Shown here in pieces: positions 34,463-43,224 of a stretch of 64,000 bases of DNA. Every line of letters begins with the position of its first letter. Position 1 is the stretch's first letter. The position numbers and the translations under genes were made by a program. The DNA is from Alphaproteobacteria bacterium (GTDB lineage Bacteria; Pseudomonadota; Alphaproteobacteria; Reyranellales; Reyranellaceae). Below the pieces are notes generated by a model. That model worked only from the letters and a program-made list of their open reading frames with translations, was not told the origin of the DNA and did not search any database. The stretch lies in the NCBI GenBank assembly GCA_017308235.1, contig JAFKFL010000010.1, positions 124,001 to 188,000 of the forward strand, read 5' to 3'.

Positions 34463-35554
34463 ATGAGCGCGCCCACACCGCGGCCCGGCATCGCAAAGAT
34501 CGCGCCCTACGTTCCGGGCAAGGACTCGGTAGATGGCAAGGAACCCATCGCCAAACTCTCATCGAACGAAGGCGCGCTGGGTCCAAGCCCCAAAGCCATG
34601 GCGGCCTATGCCAAAGCGGCCACGGAGCTGCATCGCTACCCCGATGGTGCGGCCGAAAAGCTGCGTGCCGCACTCGGCCGTCACTATGGCCTCAACCCCG
34701 CACGCATCATCTGCGGCACGGGCTCCGACGAGCTGCTCAATCTCCTGGTGCGTGCCTATTGCGGTCCCGGTGACGAGTTGCTGTACAGCCAGTACGGCTT
34801 CCTGATGTATCCCATCAACGCGCTCGGCGTCGGCGCCACGCCCATCGCAGCACCTGAAAAGGACTACCGCACCGACGTTGATGCGATGCTCGCCAAGGTG
34901 ACGGACAAGACGCGCGTGGTGTGCCTTGCCAATCCGAACAACCCGACGGGAAGCTACATCACCAAGGACGAGGTCCGGCGGCTCCACGCCGGCCTGCCCA
35001 AGAACGTCCTGCTGGTCGTCGACGCGGCCTATGCGGAGTACGTGAGCCGCAACGACTACGAATCGGGCGTCGAGCTGGTCGATCGCGCCGAGAACGTCGT
35101 GATGACCCGGACCTTCTCCAAGATCTATGGCATGGGGGGCCTCAGGCTCGGCTGGATGTACGGGCCGGAGAACGTCATCGACACGATCAGCCGCCTGCGC
35201 CAGCCCTTCAACGTGAACCTTGCCGCGCAGATGGCAGGTATCGCGGCGCTGGAGGACATCGCCCACACCGACGCCAGCCGCACCAACAACGACATCTGGC
35301 TGCCGTGGTTCAGTGCCGCGGTCACCAAGCTCAGCCTGAAGCCATTGCCGAGCGTCGGCAATTTCCTGCTGGTGGGCTTCGGCTCGGCGAAACGCGCTTC
35401 GGCCGCCAACGACTGGCTGATGAACGACGGACTGATCCCGCGCATGGTCGCAGGCTACGGACTGCCCGAACATTTGCGCATCACGATTGGCACCGAGTCC
35501 GAGATGAAAGCCGTGGCCGATTCGCTCGGCCGTTTCGTCGCCGCCCACAAATGA
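34463..35554 (+). CDS. hisC: Histidinol-phosphate aminotransferase (aromatic-pathway HisC)
   Basis: A 363-residue class I/II PLP aminotransferase. Lys220 (RTFSKIYGMGGLRLGW) holds PLP; Asp187 and Tyr190 contact the cofactor; NPNNPTG is the conserved substrate loop. HisC-type enzymes placed between chorismate mutase and prephenate dehydrogenase also transaminate aromatic keto acids, so a role in phenylalanine/tyrosine synthesis besides histidine is likely. Overlaps tyrC by four bases (ATGA). Confidence 0.93.
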   Translation: MSAPTPRPGIAKIAPYVPGKDSVDGKEPIAKLSSNEGALGPSPKAMAAYAKAATELHRYPDGAAEKLRAALGRHYGLNPARIICGTGSDELLNLLVRAYCGPGDELLYSQYGFLMYPINALGVGATPIAAPEKDYRTDVDAMLAKVTDKTRVVCLANPNNPTGSYITKDEVRRLHAGLPKNVLLVVDAAYAEYVSRNDYESGVELVDRAENVVMTRTFSKIYGMGGLRLGWMYGPENVIDTISRLRQPFNVNLAAQMAGIAALEDIAHTDASRTNNDIWLPWFSAAVTKLSLKPLPSVGNFLLVGFGSAKRASAANDWLMNDGLIPRMVAGYGLPEHLRITIGTESEMKAVADSLGRFVAAHK

Positions 35555-36432
35555 GCGCGATGTTCGACAAGATCGCGCTGGTCGGCATCGGCCTGATCGG
35601 CGGCTCGATCGCACTCGCCGCCCGCCGCGCGGGCCTCGCCAAGAAGATCGTGGCTGCGACGCGGCGTGCCGAGACGGCCGAAACGGCCAATCGGCTGAAG
35701 CTGGTCGATCATTGCGGTACTGACCTCGCCGCGGCCTGCGAAGATGCTGACTTGGTGATCGTCTGCACGCCGGTGGGCGCCTGCGGCGAGGCAGCGAAGG
35801 CGATCGCGCCCGTCCTCAAGAAAGGCTGCATCGTCTCCGACGTGGGCTCGGTCAAGCAGGCGGTGGTCGACGCGATGGCGCCGCACCTTCCAGCCGGTGT
35901 GCACTTCGTGCCCGCGCATCCCGTGGCCGGCACGGAGAATTCCGGTCCGGAGGCGGCCTTTGCCGAACTGTTCGACGGCCGCTGGACCATCCTGACACCG
36001 CTGCCGGAAAGCGATCCCAAGGCGGTCGACCGGCTCGAGGCCTTCTGGAAGGCTCTCGGTAGCCAGGTCGATCGGCTGGATCCCGCGCATCACGACCGCA
36101 TCCTCGCCATCACCTCGCACCTGCCACATCTCATCGCCTACACGATCGTCGGCACGGCAGACGATCTCGGCGGCCATCTCAATGCCGAGGTGCTGCGCTT
36201 CGCGGCCGGCGGCTTTCGCGACTTCACGCGCATCGCGGCTTCCGATCCGACCATGTGGCGCGATGTCTTCCTGTACAACCGCGACGCCGTGCTCGAAGTG
36301 CTGGCACGCTTCCAGGAGGATCTGTTCTACCTGCAGCGCGCCATCCGTTGGGGCGAGGGCGACAAGCTGTTCGACCTCTTCACACGCACCCGCGAAATCC
36401 GCCGCGCGCTGATCCACCTCAACCAGGCGTGA
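35551..36432 (+). CDS. Prephenate/arogenate dehydrogenase
   Basis: Oxidative decarboxylation of prephenate or arogenate on the tyrosine branch. The 293-residue TyrA-family protein has the NAD loop GIGLIGGSIA, DVGSVK, HPVAGTE (catalytic His region) and SHLPH. It is co-translated with hisC and with the ChaC-like gene (GTGA overlap), so the tyrosine segment is one operon. Confidence 0.93.
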   Translation: MSAMFDKIALVGIGLIGGSIALAARRAGLAKKIVAATRRAETAETANRLKLVDHCGTDLAAACEDADLVIVCTPVGACGEAAKAIAPVLKKGCIVSDVGSVKQAVVDAMAPHLPAGVHFVPAHPVAGTENSGPEAAFAELFDGRWTILTPLPESDPKAVDRLEAFWKALGSQVDRLDPAHHDRILAITSHLPHLIAYTIVGTADDLGGHLNAEVLRFAAGGFRDFTRIAASDPTMWRDVFLYNRDAVLEVLARFQEDLFYLQRAIRWGEGDKLFDLFTRTREIRRALIHLNQA

Positions 36433-36971
36433 GTGCGACGCGTCCTCGCTGGGTTTTCGGCTACGGCTCGTTGATGTGGAACCCCGGCTTCGCCACGCCC
36501 GAGACGATTGCGGCGCGCCTGCAGGGTTGGCATCGCGCCTTCTGCATCTATTCCGAACATTACCGCGGCACGCCCCGGAAGCCGGGCCTCATCCTCGGGC
36601 TGCTGCCCGGCGGGAGTTGTCGCGGCCTCGCCCATCGCCTGCCGGCGAAAGGTTACGACGAGGTCCGGCGGTATCTGCAGGTTCGCGAGATCGACAATGA
36701 TGGAGTCTACGAAGAGGAAATCCGGCCGATCCATCTTGCCGACGGCCGGACGGTCGATGCCCTTGTCTATCTCGCCGACCGCAAACATCGGCAATTTGCC
36801 GGCAAGCTTGCGCCGGCGAAGGCGCTACGCCTCATCCGCCAGGGCAACGGGGCAACTGGCAGCAATCTCGACTATGTGCGCAATACACTGACGCACCTGG
36901 TCGCGCTTGGCCTGCGCGACCCCGCTCTCGAGGAGCTCGCTCGCCGTGCCGAGACCCGGCCGCGACGTTAG
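36429..36971 (+). CDS. ChaC-type gamma-glutamylcyclotransferase
   Basis: A 180-residue ChaC-family protein: FGYGSLMWNPGF is the substrate-binding signature, GTPRKPGLILGLLPG and YEEEI (with the likely catalytic glutamate) follow. It splits glutathione to 5-oxoproline and Cys-Gly in the cytoplasm. It starts at the GTG at 36429, overlapping the tyrC stop as GTGA, an unexpected partner for an aromatic amino acid operon. Its end overlaps the convergent TetR gene by four bases. Confidence 0.9.
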   Translation: MSATRPRWVFGYGSLMWNPGFATPETIAARLQGWHRAFCIYSEHYRGTPRKPGLILGLLPGGSCRGLAHRLPAKGYDEVRRYLQVREIDNDGVYEEEIRPIHLADGRTVDALVYLADRKHRQFAGKLAPAKALRLIRQGNGATGSNLDYVRNTLTHLVALGLRDPALEELARRAETRPRR

Positions 36972-37642
36972 CGGTCGACGCCGTCCTTGAAGATCGCGTT
37001 GATGATGAAACGCCACTCGTCGCGCGCCTGCTCCGCGGTGAGGCCGAGCCGTTCGCGCAACACGATCCAGCTCTCCGGCGCCAGCACCGCAGCGAGCGCG
37101 TTGAGTGTGCGCTCGCGCTTCTCGCCCGGCAGGGCCGTCAGCTCCTGGCCGAACGAGTGGGCGATCTGCGCGCGATTGTCCGCGTAGATCTCCGTCGTCT
37201 TGTCCGCGGCCTCCTTCGAGCGACGGCACAGCGTCTCGACAAACGTCCACATGGGGCGCAGGGCTTCGTAGCGGCCGGCCCGGCTGCTGACGACCGTCGA
37301 GATCCTCTCGTCGAGCGGCTTGCGCGCTTCAGCGTCCGCGCTGCTGGACTTCCAACCGCCCAAGGCACGACCCAACACGGCGACGTAGAGCTCAGCCGTA
37401 TCGGCGAAGTGCTGGAAGACCGTGCGCGCGGATACGCCCGCGAGCTTGGCGATATCGCGCACGATCGGCGCGACCTCTCCCTCCATGGCCAGAGTCAGTG
37501 TCGATGAGACGATGGCCTCGCGCGTGCGGGCAACGCGATCGCCGCGGCCAGCATGCTGAACTTGAGGCGCCTGAACCGACGGTTCCAGTTCCATACTCTG
37601 CATCCCCTGTAAGTAGTCTCTCGTGTCGCGGCGGAGAGACAT
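36968..37642 (-). CDS. TetR/AcrR family transcriptional regulator
   Basis: A 224-residue TetR protein: helix-turn-helix at about 60-84 (RDIAKLAGVSARTVFQHFADTAELY). It is divergent from the Cys/Met-type PLP gene at 37770, and the 127-base gap holds an inverted repeat (37671-37692) that may be its operator. Start uncertain: ATGs at 37642, 37603 and 37594 are possible. It resembles the TetR protein at 1885-2535 in the HTH (VFQHFADxAxLY) but not beyond. Confidence 0.85.
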   Translation of the reverse strand: MSLRRDTRDYLQGMQSMELEPSVQAPQVQHAGRGDRVARTREAIVSSTLTLAMEGEVAPIVRDIAKLAGVSARTVFQHFADTAELYVAVLGRALGGWKSSSADAEARKPLDERISTVVSSRAGRYEALRPMWTFVETLCRRSKEAADKTTEIYADNRAQIAHSFGQELTALPGEKRERTLNALAAVLAPESWIVLRERLGLTAEQARDEWRFIINAIFKDGVDR

Positions 37643-37670
37643 AAATTTTCAGTTGTCGGCCGATCAACCT

Positions 37671-37692
37671 CACAATCGATAAAACAATTGTG
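37671..37692. promoter_or_regulatory. Inverted repeat between TetR and PLP genes
   Basis: CACAAT (37671-37676), 10 bases, ATTGTG (37687-37692): a perfect 6-bp dyad in the divergent promoter region and a plausible TetR operator. Confidence 0.4.
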
Positions 37693-37740
37693 GTCCGCCG
37701 CCAATACTAAGGCGATGGATGGGTTATCATTTTGTCCGCC

Positions 37741-37789
37741 GTAAGTATTTCGTAAGCTAAGGGCACCCCATGAAAGATGTAAGTATTTC
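37741..37789 (+). repeat. Direct repeat GTAAGTATTTC around the PLP gene start
   Basis: The 11-base word GTAAGTATTTC occurs at 37741-37751 in the leader and again at 37779-37789, over codons 4-7 of the PLP enzyme gene, 38 bases apart. CGTAAG recurs right after the first copy. Confidence 0.55.
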
Positions 37790-38924
37790 AGCGGCCTCGC
37801 TCGCCGCCCAGGCGCTGGGATGGGTCGATCCCGTCACCAAGGCCGTCGTGCCGCCGATCCACATGTCGAGCACGTACCAGCGAGACACAGACAACAACTA
37901 CAGCTCAGGCCGCATCTACGCCCGCGCGGATAACCCAACCTTTGATCAGGTCGAGGCGACCCTCGCCGCCCTCGAAGGCGGTTCGAGGGCACTGGTCTTC
38001 TCCTCGGGAATGAGCGCCGCCTGCGCCTGCTTCCTCGCCATGTCGCCCGGCGATCACATTATCGTGCCCAAGGTGATGTACTGGTCGCTGCGCAACTGGC
38101 TTGCGACCTTTGCCACCCACTGGGGTCTCAAGATCGACTTCGTGGACGCCGATCGAACGGATGCTGTCGCCGCCGCCGTCCGGCCGGGCGCGACCAAGCT
38201 CGTATGGCTCGAGACCCCGGCCAATCCGACGTGGAGCGTCAGTGATATTGCTGCCGTGGCCGAGATCACTCACAAAGCCGGCGCCTTGTTGGCCATCGAT
38301 TCAACAGTGGCGACGCCGGTGCTGACGCGCCCCATCGAGCTTGGCGCCGATATCGTCATGCATTCGGCGACCAAGTACCTCAATGGACACTCCGACATTA
38401 TCGCCGGCGCCTTGATCGGCGCCCGTGACGATGCGCACTGGGCGAAGCTGCGAGCGATCCGGGCCCAACTCGGCACGATCCTGGGCCAGATGGAGGCCTG
38501 GCTGCTGATGCGCGGCATCCGCACCCTCTTCCCGCGCGTGCAATGGGCCTGTCGCTCGGCGCAATCGCTGGCTGAACGCTTCGCCGGCCATCCGATGGTG
38601 GCGGACGTGCTCTACCCCGGCCTCGCCTCCTTTCCCGGCCATGCCATTGCGGCCAGGCAAATGCACGGCGGCTTCGGCGGCATGCTGTCGATCCGGGTAA
38701 AAGGCGGCGAACGCGCCGCGATCGCCACGGCGGCCCGCGTCGATCTTTGGAAGCGGGCAACGTCGCTCGGCGGCGTCGAAAGCCTGATCGAGCATCGCGC
38801 CAGCGTCGAAGGGCCGGGCACGCCCTGCCCGCCGGACTTGCTGCGGCTCTCGGTCGGGGTCGAGGACAGCGGCGATCTTTTCGACGATCTCGACCAGGCA
38901 TTGCGGCGCGCGCACAACGCCTAA
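37770..38924 (+). CDS. Cys/Met metabolism PLP-dependent enzyme (cystathionine synthase/lyase type)
   Basis: A 384-residue member of the trans-sulfuration family. Lys202 (MHSATKYLNGHSD) binds PLP, Asp177 pairs with the cofactor nitrogen, and Tyr104 and the SSGMSA loop line the site. It could be a cystathionine beta/gamma-lyase, cystathionine gamma-synthase or O-acylhomoserine sulfhydrylase; residues seen here do not decide. AGGG lies six bases before the ATG. No SAM-II element is visible in its leader. It converges on the hydroxyproline dehydratase gene with one base between the stop codons. Confidence 0.88.
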   Translation: MKDVSISAASLAAQALGWVDPVTKAVVPPIHMSSTYQRDTDNNYSSGRIYARADNPTFDQVEATLAALEGGSRALVFSSGMSAACACFLAMSPGDHIIVPKVMYWSLRNWLATFATHWGLKIDFVDADRTDAVAAAVRPGATKLVWLETPANPTWSVSDIAAVAEITHKAGALLAIDSTVATPVLTRPIELGADIVMHSATKYLNGHSDIIAGALIGARDDAHWAKLRAIRAQLGTILGQMEAWLLMRGIRTLFPRVQWACRSAQSLAERFAGHPMVADVLYPGLASFPGHAIAARQMHGGFGGMLSIRVKGGERAAIATAARVDLWKRATSLGGVESLIEHRASVEGPGTPCPPDLLRLSVGVEDSGDLFDDLDQALRRAHNA

Positions 38925-38925
38925 A

Positions 38926-39912
38926 TCACGTAAGTGCAAATCCTTCGCGCAACGGATCGTCGGGATCGAAGCGAAAGCGGCCCTCGCCAGTGAAGTGTGC
39001 GAGGCCGCCGACCTCCACAGTGACGGCCTTGCGTGACGCGACGGATGCAGCGTCGCGCAGGGCGCAACCGGTGAACACCGCGCCCGTGCAACTTTCGAAC
39101 TGACGCAACTCACCGAGCTTTGTCTGCCGGCGCGCGACCTGGAGGGCCATTCGCGCACTCACGCCACTACCGGTTGGGCTACGATCAATCTGCCGGCCGG
39201 CGAAGATGCAGACATTGCGGCTGGGCTTGTCCGCGCCCTCGCCGCCATCGGTCAGGATCGTGCCATAGAGGAAAGCAAGATCGGGTTCTTCCGGATGGTC
39301 GATCGGTATGGCCTGGGCGGCCGCGTGCGCGATCTCCTCGCCGGCGTCGACGATGGCCCGCATCAGCGAGCTGTTCAGATCGAGCCCGATCGAATCGGCC
39401 GACAGGAAGGCATAGAACGCACCGCCGTAAGCGATATCGACGGTAACCGGCCCCCAGGTTTTCGTCGGCGCGATGCAATCGAGCGCATAGGCGAATGACG
39501 GCACGCTTTCGAAACGCACGAAACCGTCCCTCGCCACGCGCGCGATCACGAGGCCGCAGGGGCATTGTAGGCGCACGGTGGTCTCGCCGGGTTGCCGCTT
39601 CACGCGGCCGCTCTCGACCGCCCAACGAGCGAGCGCGATCGTGGCGTGGCCGCACATGGTGCTAAAACCTTCGTTGTGCATGAACAGCACCGCGAGATCG
39701 GCCTCGGGATGGTCGGGTTCGACCAGCAGCGCCCCATACATGCCATCATGGCCGCGCGGCTCGAGCATCAGGCCGCGCCTCAAATGATCGAACTTCTCCC
39801 GGGCCTCACGCCTCTTGCCGAGAAGCGTGTGCGCCTCGAACGCTGGCCAGCCCTCGACGATGATGCGGGTCGGCTCGCCGCCGGTATGCATCTCGACAGT
39901 GGAGAGGATCAT
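38926..39912 (-). CDS. Proline racemase family: probable trans-3-hydroxy-L-proline dehydratase
   Basis: A 328-residue proline-racemase-fold enzyme. The first catalytic position is Cys87 (STMCGHATIAL), but the second is Thr247 (DRSPTGSG) instead of cysteine. In this superfamily Cys/Thr marks trans-3-hydroxy-L-proline dehydratase, while Cys/Cys marks racemases and epimerases, so dehydration of trans-3-hydroxyproline to pyrroline-2-carboxylate is the best guess. It overlaps the acyl-CoA dehydrogenase stop by four bases (ATGA). Confidence 0.85.
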   Translation of the reverse strand: MILSTVEMHTGGEPTRIIVEGWPAFEAHTLLGKRREAREKFDHLRRGLMLEPRGHDGMYGALLVEPDHPEADLAVLFMHNEGFSTMCGHATIALARWAVESGRVKRQPGETTVRLQCPCGLVIARVARDGFVRFESVPSFAYALDCIAPTKTWGPVTVDIAYGGAFYAFLSADSIGLDLNSSLMRAIVDAGEEIAHAAAQAIPIDHPEEPDLAFLYGTILTDGGEGADKPSRNVCIFAGRQIDRSPTGSGVSARMALQVARRQTKLGELRQFESCTGAVFTGCALRDAASVASRKAVTVEVGGLAHFTGEGRFRFDPDDPLREGFALT

Positions 39913-41066
39913 CTGTCCGTCCCGAAGACTTGTGGCAGGGCCGCGCCGATCCGCTCGTTCATCATCTCGATCGAGCCGTCGGTGAAGGCCGCGATCTTGG
40001 CGCCAGCGAGATGGCGGGCCAGCGGATAGTCGGCGCGCAAGCCGTTGGCGCCCATGGCCTGGATGCAGTCGGCGATGCGAGCGAGGGCCATCTCGGTTGC
40101 GAACTTCTTGGCATAGGCGGCCGGCAGAACGGCATCGCCGCCTTCGTCGATCAGCCGCGCCGCGCGATAGGTCAGCAGCCGTGCCGCCTCCAGATCGGCC
40201 GCCGCATCGACGAGCTTCCAGCGCACACCCTGGTGCGCAATCACCGGCTGACCGAAGGTCTGGCGTTGCTGCGTATAACGCACCGCCGTCTCGAGGCTCG
40301 CCTCCAGCATGCCGCAGCACATGGCCGCCACGTAGGTCCGTGCGCCATTGATGCCCGCGAGCGCCGCCTTGAAGGCCTGGCCTGGCGGATGCAGGACCGA
40401 TTCGTCCGGCGCGAAATAGTCGATCAGTCGGAAGCCACCGACGCCAATGGCGTGACCGCCATGCAGCGCGAACGGTGGCTCGCGATGGAAGCCAGGTCGC
40501 TCGGCCTCGATCGCGAAGCAGGCGATACCGCGATAGCCCTGTGCCTTGTCGGTCTGGGCATAGGCAATCGAAAGACCGGCAACAGCGGCGTTGGTGATCC
40601 AGGCCTTGGCGCCGTTCAATTTCCAGCCGCCTTCGACGCACTCGGCCCTCATCTCCAGCGCACCGAAGTCGCTGCCGACTCCGGGTTCACTCAAGCCCGC
40701 GCAGCCGATCAGGTCGCCTGCGATCATGCGTGGCAGGAGCCTTGCCACTTGCCCCGACTGGCCGTCGCGCGCGAAGCGGGCACAGGCATTGTGATGATTG
40801 ATCAGCGCGAAGGCGAAAGCGAAATCGGCCTTGGCGATCTCCTCGAAGGCGCGCAGCTTGCAGGAGAAGGAAAGCCCCTGCCCGCCGTGCTTCTTGGCAA
40901 GCTCGATCGTGTTGAGTCCGATCGCACAAGCCGCCTTGATCGTCTCCAACGGATAGTGTCGGTCCCATTCCCACTGCGCGGCGTGGGGCGCAACATGCTC
41001 CTTGGCAAAGTCTCGCGCTTGCGCCACCACCGCGCGCTCTTCCCGGGTGAGAATTTCGTCCAGCAT
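39909..41066 (-). CDS. Acyl-CoA dehydrogenase
   Basis: A 385-residue FAD-dependent acyl-CoA dehydrogenase: N-terminal helical domain, the LSEPGVGSDFGAL and WITNAAVAG flavin-site blocks, RQTFGQPVIAHQGVRWKLVD and the C-terminal GSIEMMNERIG. Substrate unknown. I start at the ATG at 41066; the open frame continues back through the tRNA-Gly gene, where it is only a translated tRNA. It is co-translated with the hydroxyproline dehydratase-like gene, an unusual pairing. Confidence 0.92.
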   Translation of the reverse strand: MLDEILTREERAVVAQARDFAKEHVAPHAAQWEWDRHYPLETIKAACAIGLNTIELAKKHGGQGLSFSCKLRAFEEIAKADFAFAFALINHHNACARFARDGQSGQVARLLPRMIAGDLIGCAGLSEPGVGSDFGALEMRAECVEGGWKLNGAKAWITNAAVAGLSIAYAQTDKAQGYRGIACFAIEAERPGFHREPPFALHGGHAIGVGGFRLIDYFAPDESVLHPPGQAFKAALAGINGARTYVAAMCCGMLEASLETAVRYTQQRQTFGQPVIAHQGVRWKLVDAAADLEAARLLTYRAARLIDEGGDAVLPAAYAKKFATEMALARIADCIQAMGANGLRADYPLARHLAGAKIAAFTDGSIEMMNERIGAALPQVFGTDR

Positions 41067-41123
41067 GCTCGTGAGATACACGAATGGACCTTGGACGCAA
41101 CCGCGGGCTAGAATGACGATCGT

Positions 41124-41198
<75 letters not shown>

Positions 41199-41231
41199 AA
41201 ATTCAATTGCCGGGCAGGACACGTCGTTAGC

Positions 41232-42572
41232 ATGGACTCGGTCGTTTCGGTGCCGGCAGCAACGGCCGGCGAGTTCGCGGCCGACTCAGCCGCATTCTCC
41301 GCCTATTGGCGCGAGCAGGCCGCAAGGCTCACGCGGTTACCTGCCAAACCCAAGCGCAATGCAGCGGAGTTCGATTCAGCCGAATCGATCAAGCAGGCGG
41401 CCCGCGAGGCCCGCTTTGCCTTCCTGCGCGTCCATGCGCGCACACTCTACGACAAGCTGACCGGCAGCCGTGGCAAGTTCGTGCGGCTGGAACAGCTCGT
41501 CTATGACGCAGCCGGCCTGGTGCCGGGCCTCGTCCCGAGGCGCGCCGAGGTAGCGACCGAGGCCGAGTTGCGGCAGAGCGAGAAGGACGGCTGCGAGATC
41601 GACCAAGGCATTCTCTGCAATCAGTTCCTGGCCGATCCCGACTGCGGCCGGCATCTCTGCCATACCATGTTGCTGCCGCGACCCGAATCGGCCGAGGCGT
41701 TGGCAAAGTTCCAGCGCGACGGCCGGCTCGATCTCGGCACGGCGAAAGTCGAGCGGCAGGGTAAGGCCGCCGTTCTGCTGTTCTCGAACGGGCGCTTCCT
41801 CAACGCCGAGGACAACGGCACCCAGGTCGCGGACGAGATCGGCGTCGATGTCTGCACTCTCGACCGGCAGAGCCAGATGGCGGTGCTGCGCGGCGACGTG
41901 GTGCCAGCGGGCAAGTATGCCGGACGGCGCGTCTTCAACGCGGGCATCAATCTCACGCATATCTATTACGGCAAGATCCCACTGCTCTGGTTCCTGATCC
42001 GCGACATGGGCTTCGTGAACAAGATGTTCCGCGGGCTCGCCCGTCCGGACGTCACGCCTGACGAGGTGTCGGGCGATTCGATCGAAAAGCTTTGGATCGC
42101 CGCGATCGACACTTTCGCCATCGGCGGCGGCTGCCAGATCCTGCTGGCCACCGACTTCAACATTGCCGCGAAGGATGCCTACATGACCTTGCCGGCGCGC
42201 AAGGAAGGCATCATTCCGGGCATGTCGAACCTGCGCATGTCCCGTTTCGTGGGTGACCGCATCACGCGCCAGGCGATCATGTACGAGCGGCGGATCGAAT
42301 GCGATTCCGATGTCGGCCGCATGATCTGCGACGAGGTCGTTGCGCCCGATGAGGTCGATGCCACCATCGCCCACGTGATCGACCGACTGGGGACCTCAGG
42401 CGTCGTGGGAGCGATCGGCAACCGTCGTGCGATGCGGCTTGCGGTCGAGCCGTTCGATCTCTTCCGGCAATATGCCGCGATCTATGCGCGCGAACAGGCC
42501 TGGTGCCACTTTAGCCCGGCACTGATCGCCAATCTCGAACACTACTGGAACGCTCAAAGCCGCAAGGCTTGA
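41232..42572 (+). CDS. DpgC-type dioxygenase homologue (crotonase fold)
   Basis: The 446-residue protein aligns throughout with DpgC, the cofactor-free (3,5-dihydroxyphenyl)acetyl-CoA 1,2-dioxygenase of vancomycin-type biosynthesis: a DpgC-like helical N-terminal part (1-180) and a crotonase core. Recognised blocks are FLNAEDN (190-195), YAGRRVFNAGINLTHIYYG, KIPLLWFLIRDMG, AIGGGCQ and LPARKEGIIPG. Glu193, Arg257 and Gln302 fall where I recall the DpgC active-site Glu189, Arg254 and Gln299. No DpgA, DpgB or DpgD gene is near. The true substrate may be another aryl-acetyl-CoA. Confidence 0.82.
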   Translation: MDSVVSVPAATAGEFAADSAAFSAYWREQAARLTRLPAKPKRNAAEFDSAESIKQAAREARFAFLRVHARTLYDKLTGSRGKFVRLEQLVYDAAGLVPGLVPRRAEVATEAELRQSEKDGCEIDQGILCNQFLADPDCGRHLCHTMLLPRPESAEALAKFQRDGRLDLGTAKVERQGKAAVLLFSNGRFLNAEDNGTQVADEIGVDVCTLDRQSQMAVLRGDVVPAGKYAGRRVFNAGINLTHIYYGKIPLLWFLIRDMGFVNKMFRGLARPDVTPDEVSGDSIEKLWIAAIDTFAIGGGCQILLATDFNIAAKDAYMTLPARKEGIIPGMSNLRMSRFVGDRITRQAIMYERRIECDSDVGRMICDEVVAPDEVDATIAHVIDRLGTSGVVGAIGNRRAMRLAVEPFDLFRQYAAIYAREQAWCHFSPALIANLEHYWNAQSRKA

Positions 42573-42576
42573 TGCT

Positions 42577-42603
42577 GGAGCGCGCCACACGCAGTGGCGC
42601 TCC
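42577..42603. terminator. Hairpin between convergent DpgC-like and regA genes
   Basis: GGAGCG..GCCAC (42577-42588) pairs with GTGGC..GCTCC (42594-42603) with a small bulge and a 5-base loop. T-rich tail is weak (TTCGTC), so it is a possible bidirectional terminator only. Confidence 0.4.
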
Positions 42604-42612
42604 TTCGTCAGA

Positions 42613-43203
42613 TCAATGCTCCCGCGGCGCGTGCTTGCCCAAGATGCGCTGCAGGGTGCGGCGATGCATGTTGAGGCGGCGCGCGGTCTCGGAGACGTTG
42701 CGGTCGCATTGCTCGAAGACACGCTGGATATGCTCCCAGCGCACGCGGTCGGCCGACATCGGATTGCTGGGCGGCGGCGGCAGTTTGCGGCCGTGCGCGG
42801 TCAGCGCCTGCTCGATGGCATCGGCGTCTGCGGGCTTGGCGAGATAATCGATCGCGCCTTCCTTCACGGCCGCGACGGCGGTCGCGATATTGCCGTAGCC
42901 GGTCAGCACGACGATGCGGATGTCAGGGCGCGCCTGGCGCAGGGGCCCCACCAGCTCCAGCCCATTGCCGTCGCCCAGCCGCAGGTCGAGCACCGCGAAG
43001 GCCGGCGGACGCGCCGTCTGGGCCAGCGCCTCGGCCACGGAGCCCACAGCCGTCACGATGAAGCCGCGTAACTCGAGCGCACGCGCGATGCGGTTCCGGA
43101 ACGCCGCATCGTCGTCGGCGATCAGCAGTGTGCGATCCTTGCTATTCGTCGTGCCGGCGATAACAGGCGAGACGGGACGGTTGGCGCCTGTGTCCTGATT
43201 CAT
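42613..43203 (-). CDS. regA: Redox response regulator RegA/PrrA/ActR
   Basis: A 196-residue response regulator: receiver domain (24-140) with phospho-acceptor Asp73 (VLDLRLGDGN), a proline linker, and a Fis-type helix-turn-helix at the C terminus (RWEHIQRVFEQCDRNVSET, then ARRLNMHRRTLQRIL), which is close to invariant in RegA/PrrA proteins. It controls respiration, and in other species photosynthesis, nitrogen and CO2 fixation, in response to redox state. AGGAGG precedes the ATG. It is 21 bases after regB. Confidence 0.95.
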   Translation of the reverse strand: MNQDTGANRPVSPVIAGTTNSKDRTLLIADDDAAFRNRIARALELRGFIVTAVGSVAEALAQTARPPAFAVLDLRLGDGNGLELVGPLRQARPDIRIVVLTGYGNIATAVAAVKEGAIDYLAKPADADAIEQALTAHGRKLPPPPSNPMSADRVRWEHIQRVFEQCDRNVSETARRLNMHRRTLQRILGKHAPREH

Positions 43204-43224
43204 CTCGGTCCTCCTATCTGGCGG

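Noticed and set aside
37643..37769. SAM-II element in the leader of the PLP enzyme
   Set aside because: GCTAA occurs, but there is no CTTGC block and no P1 stem, so the core is absent.
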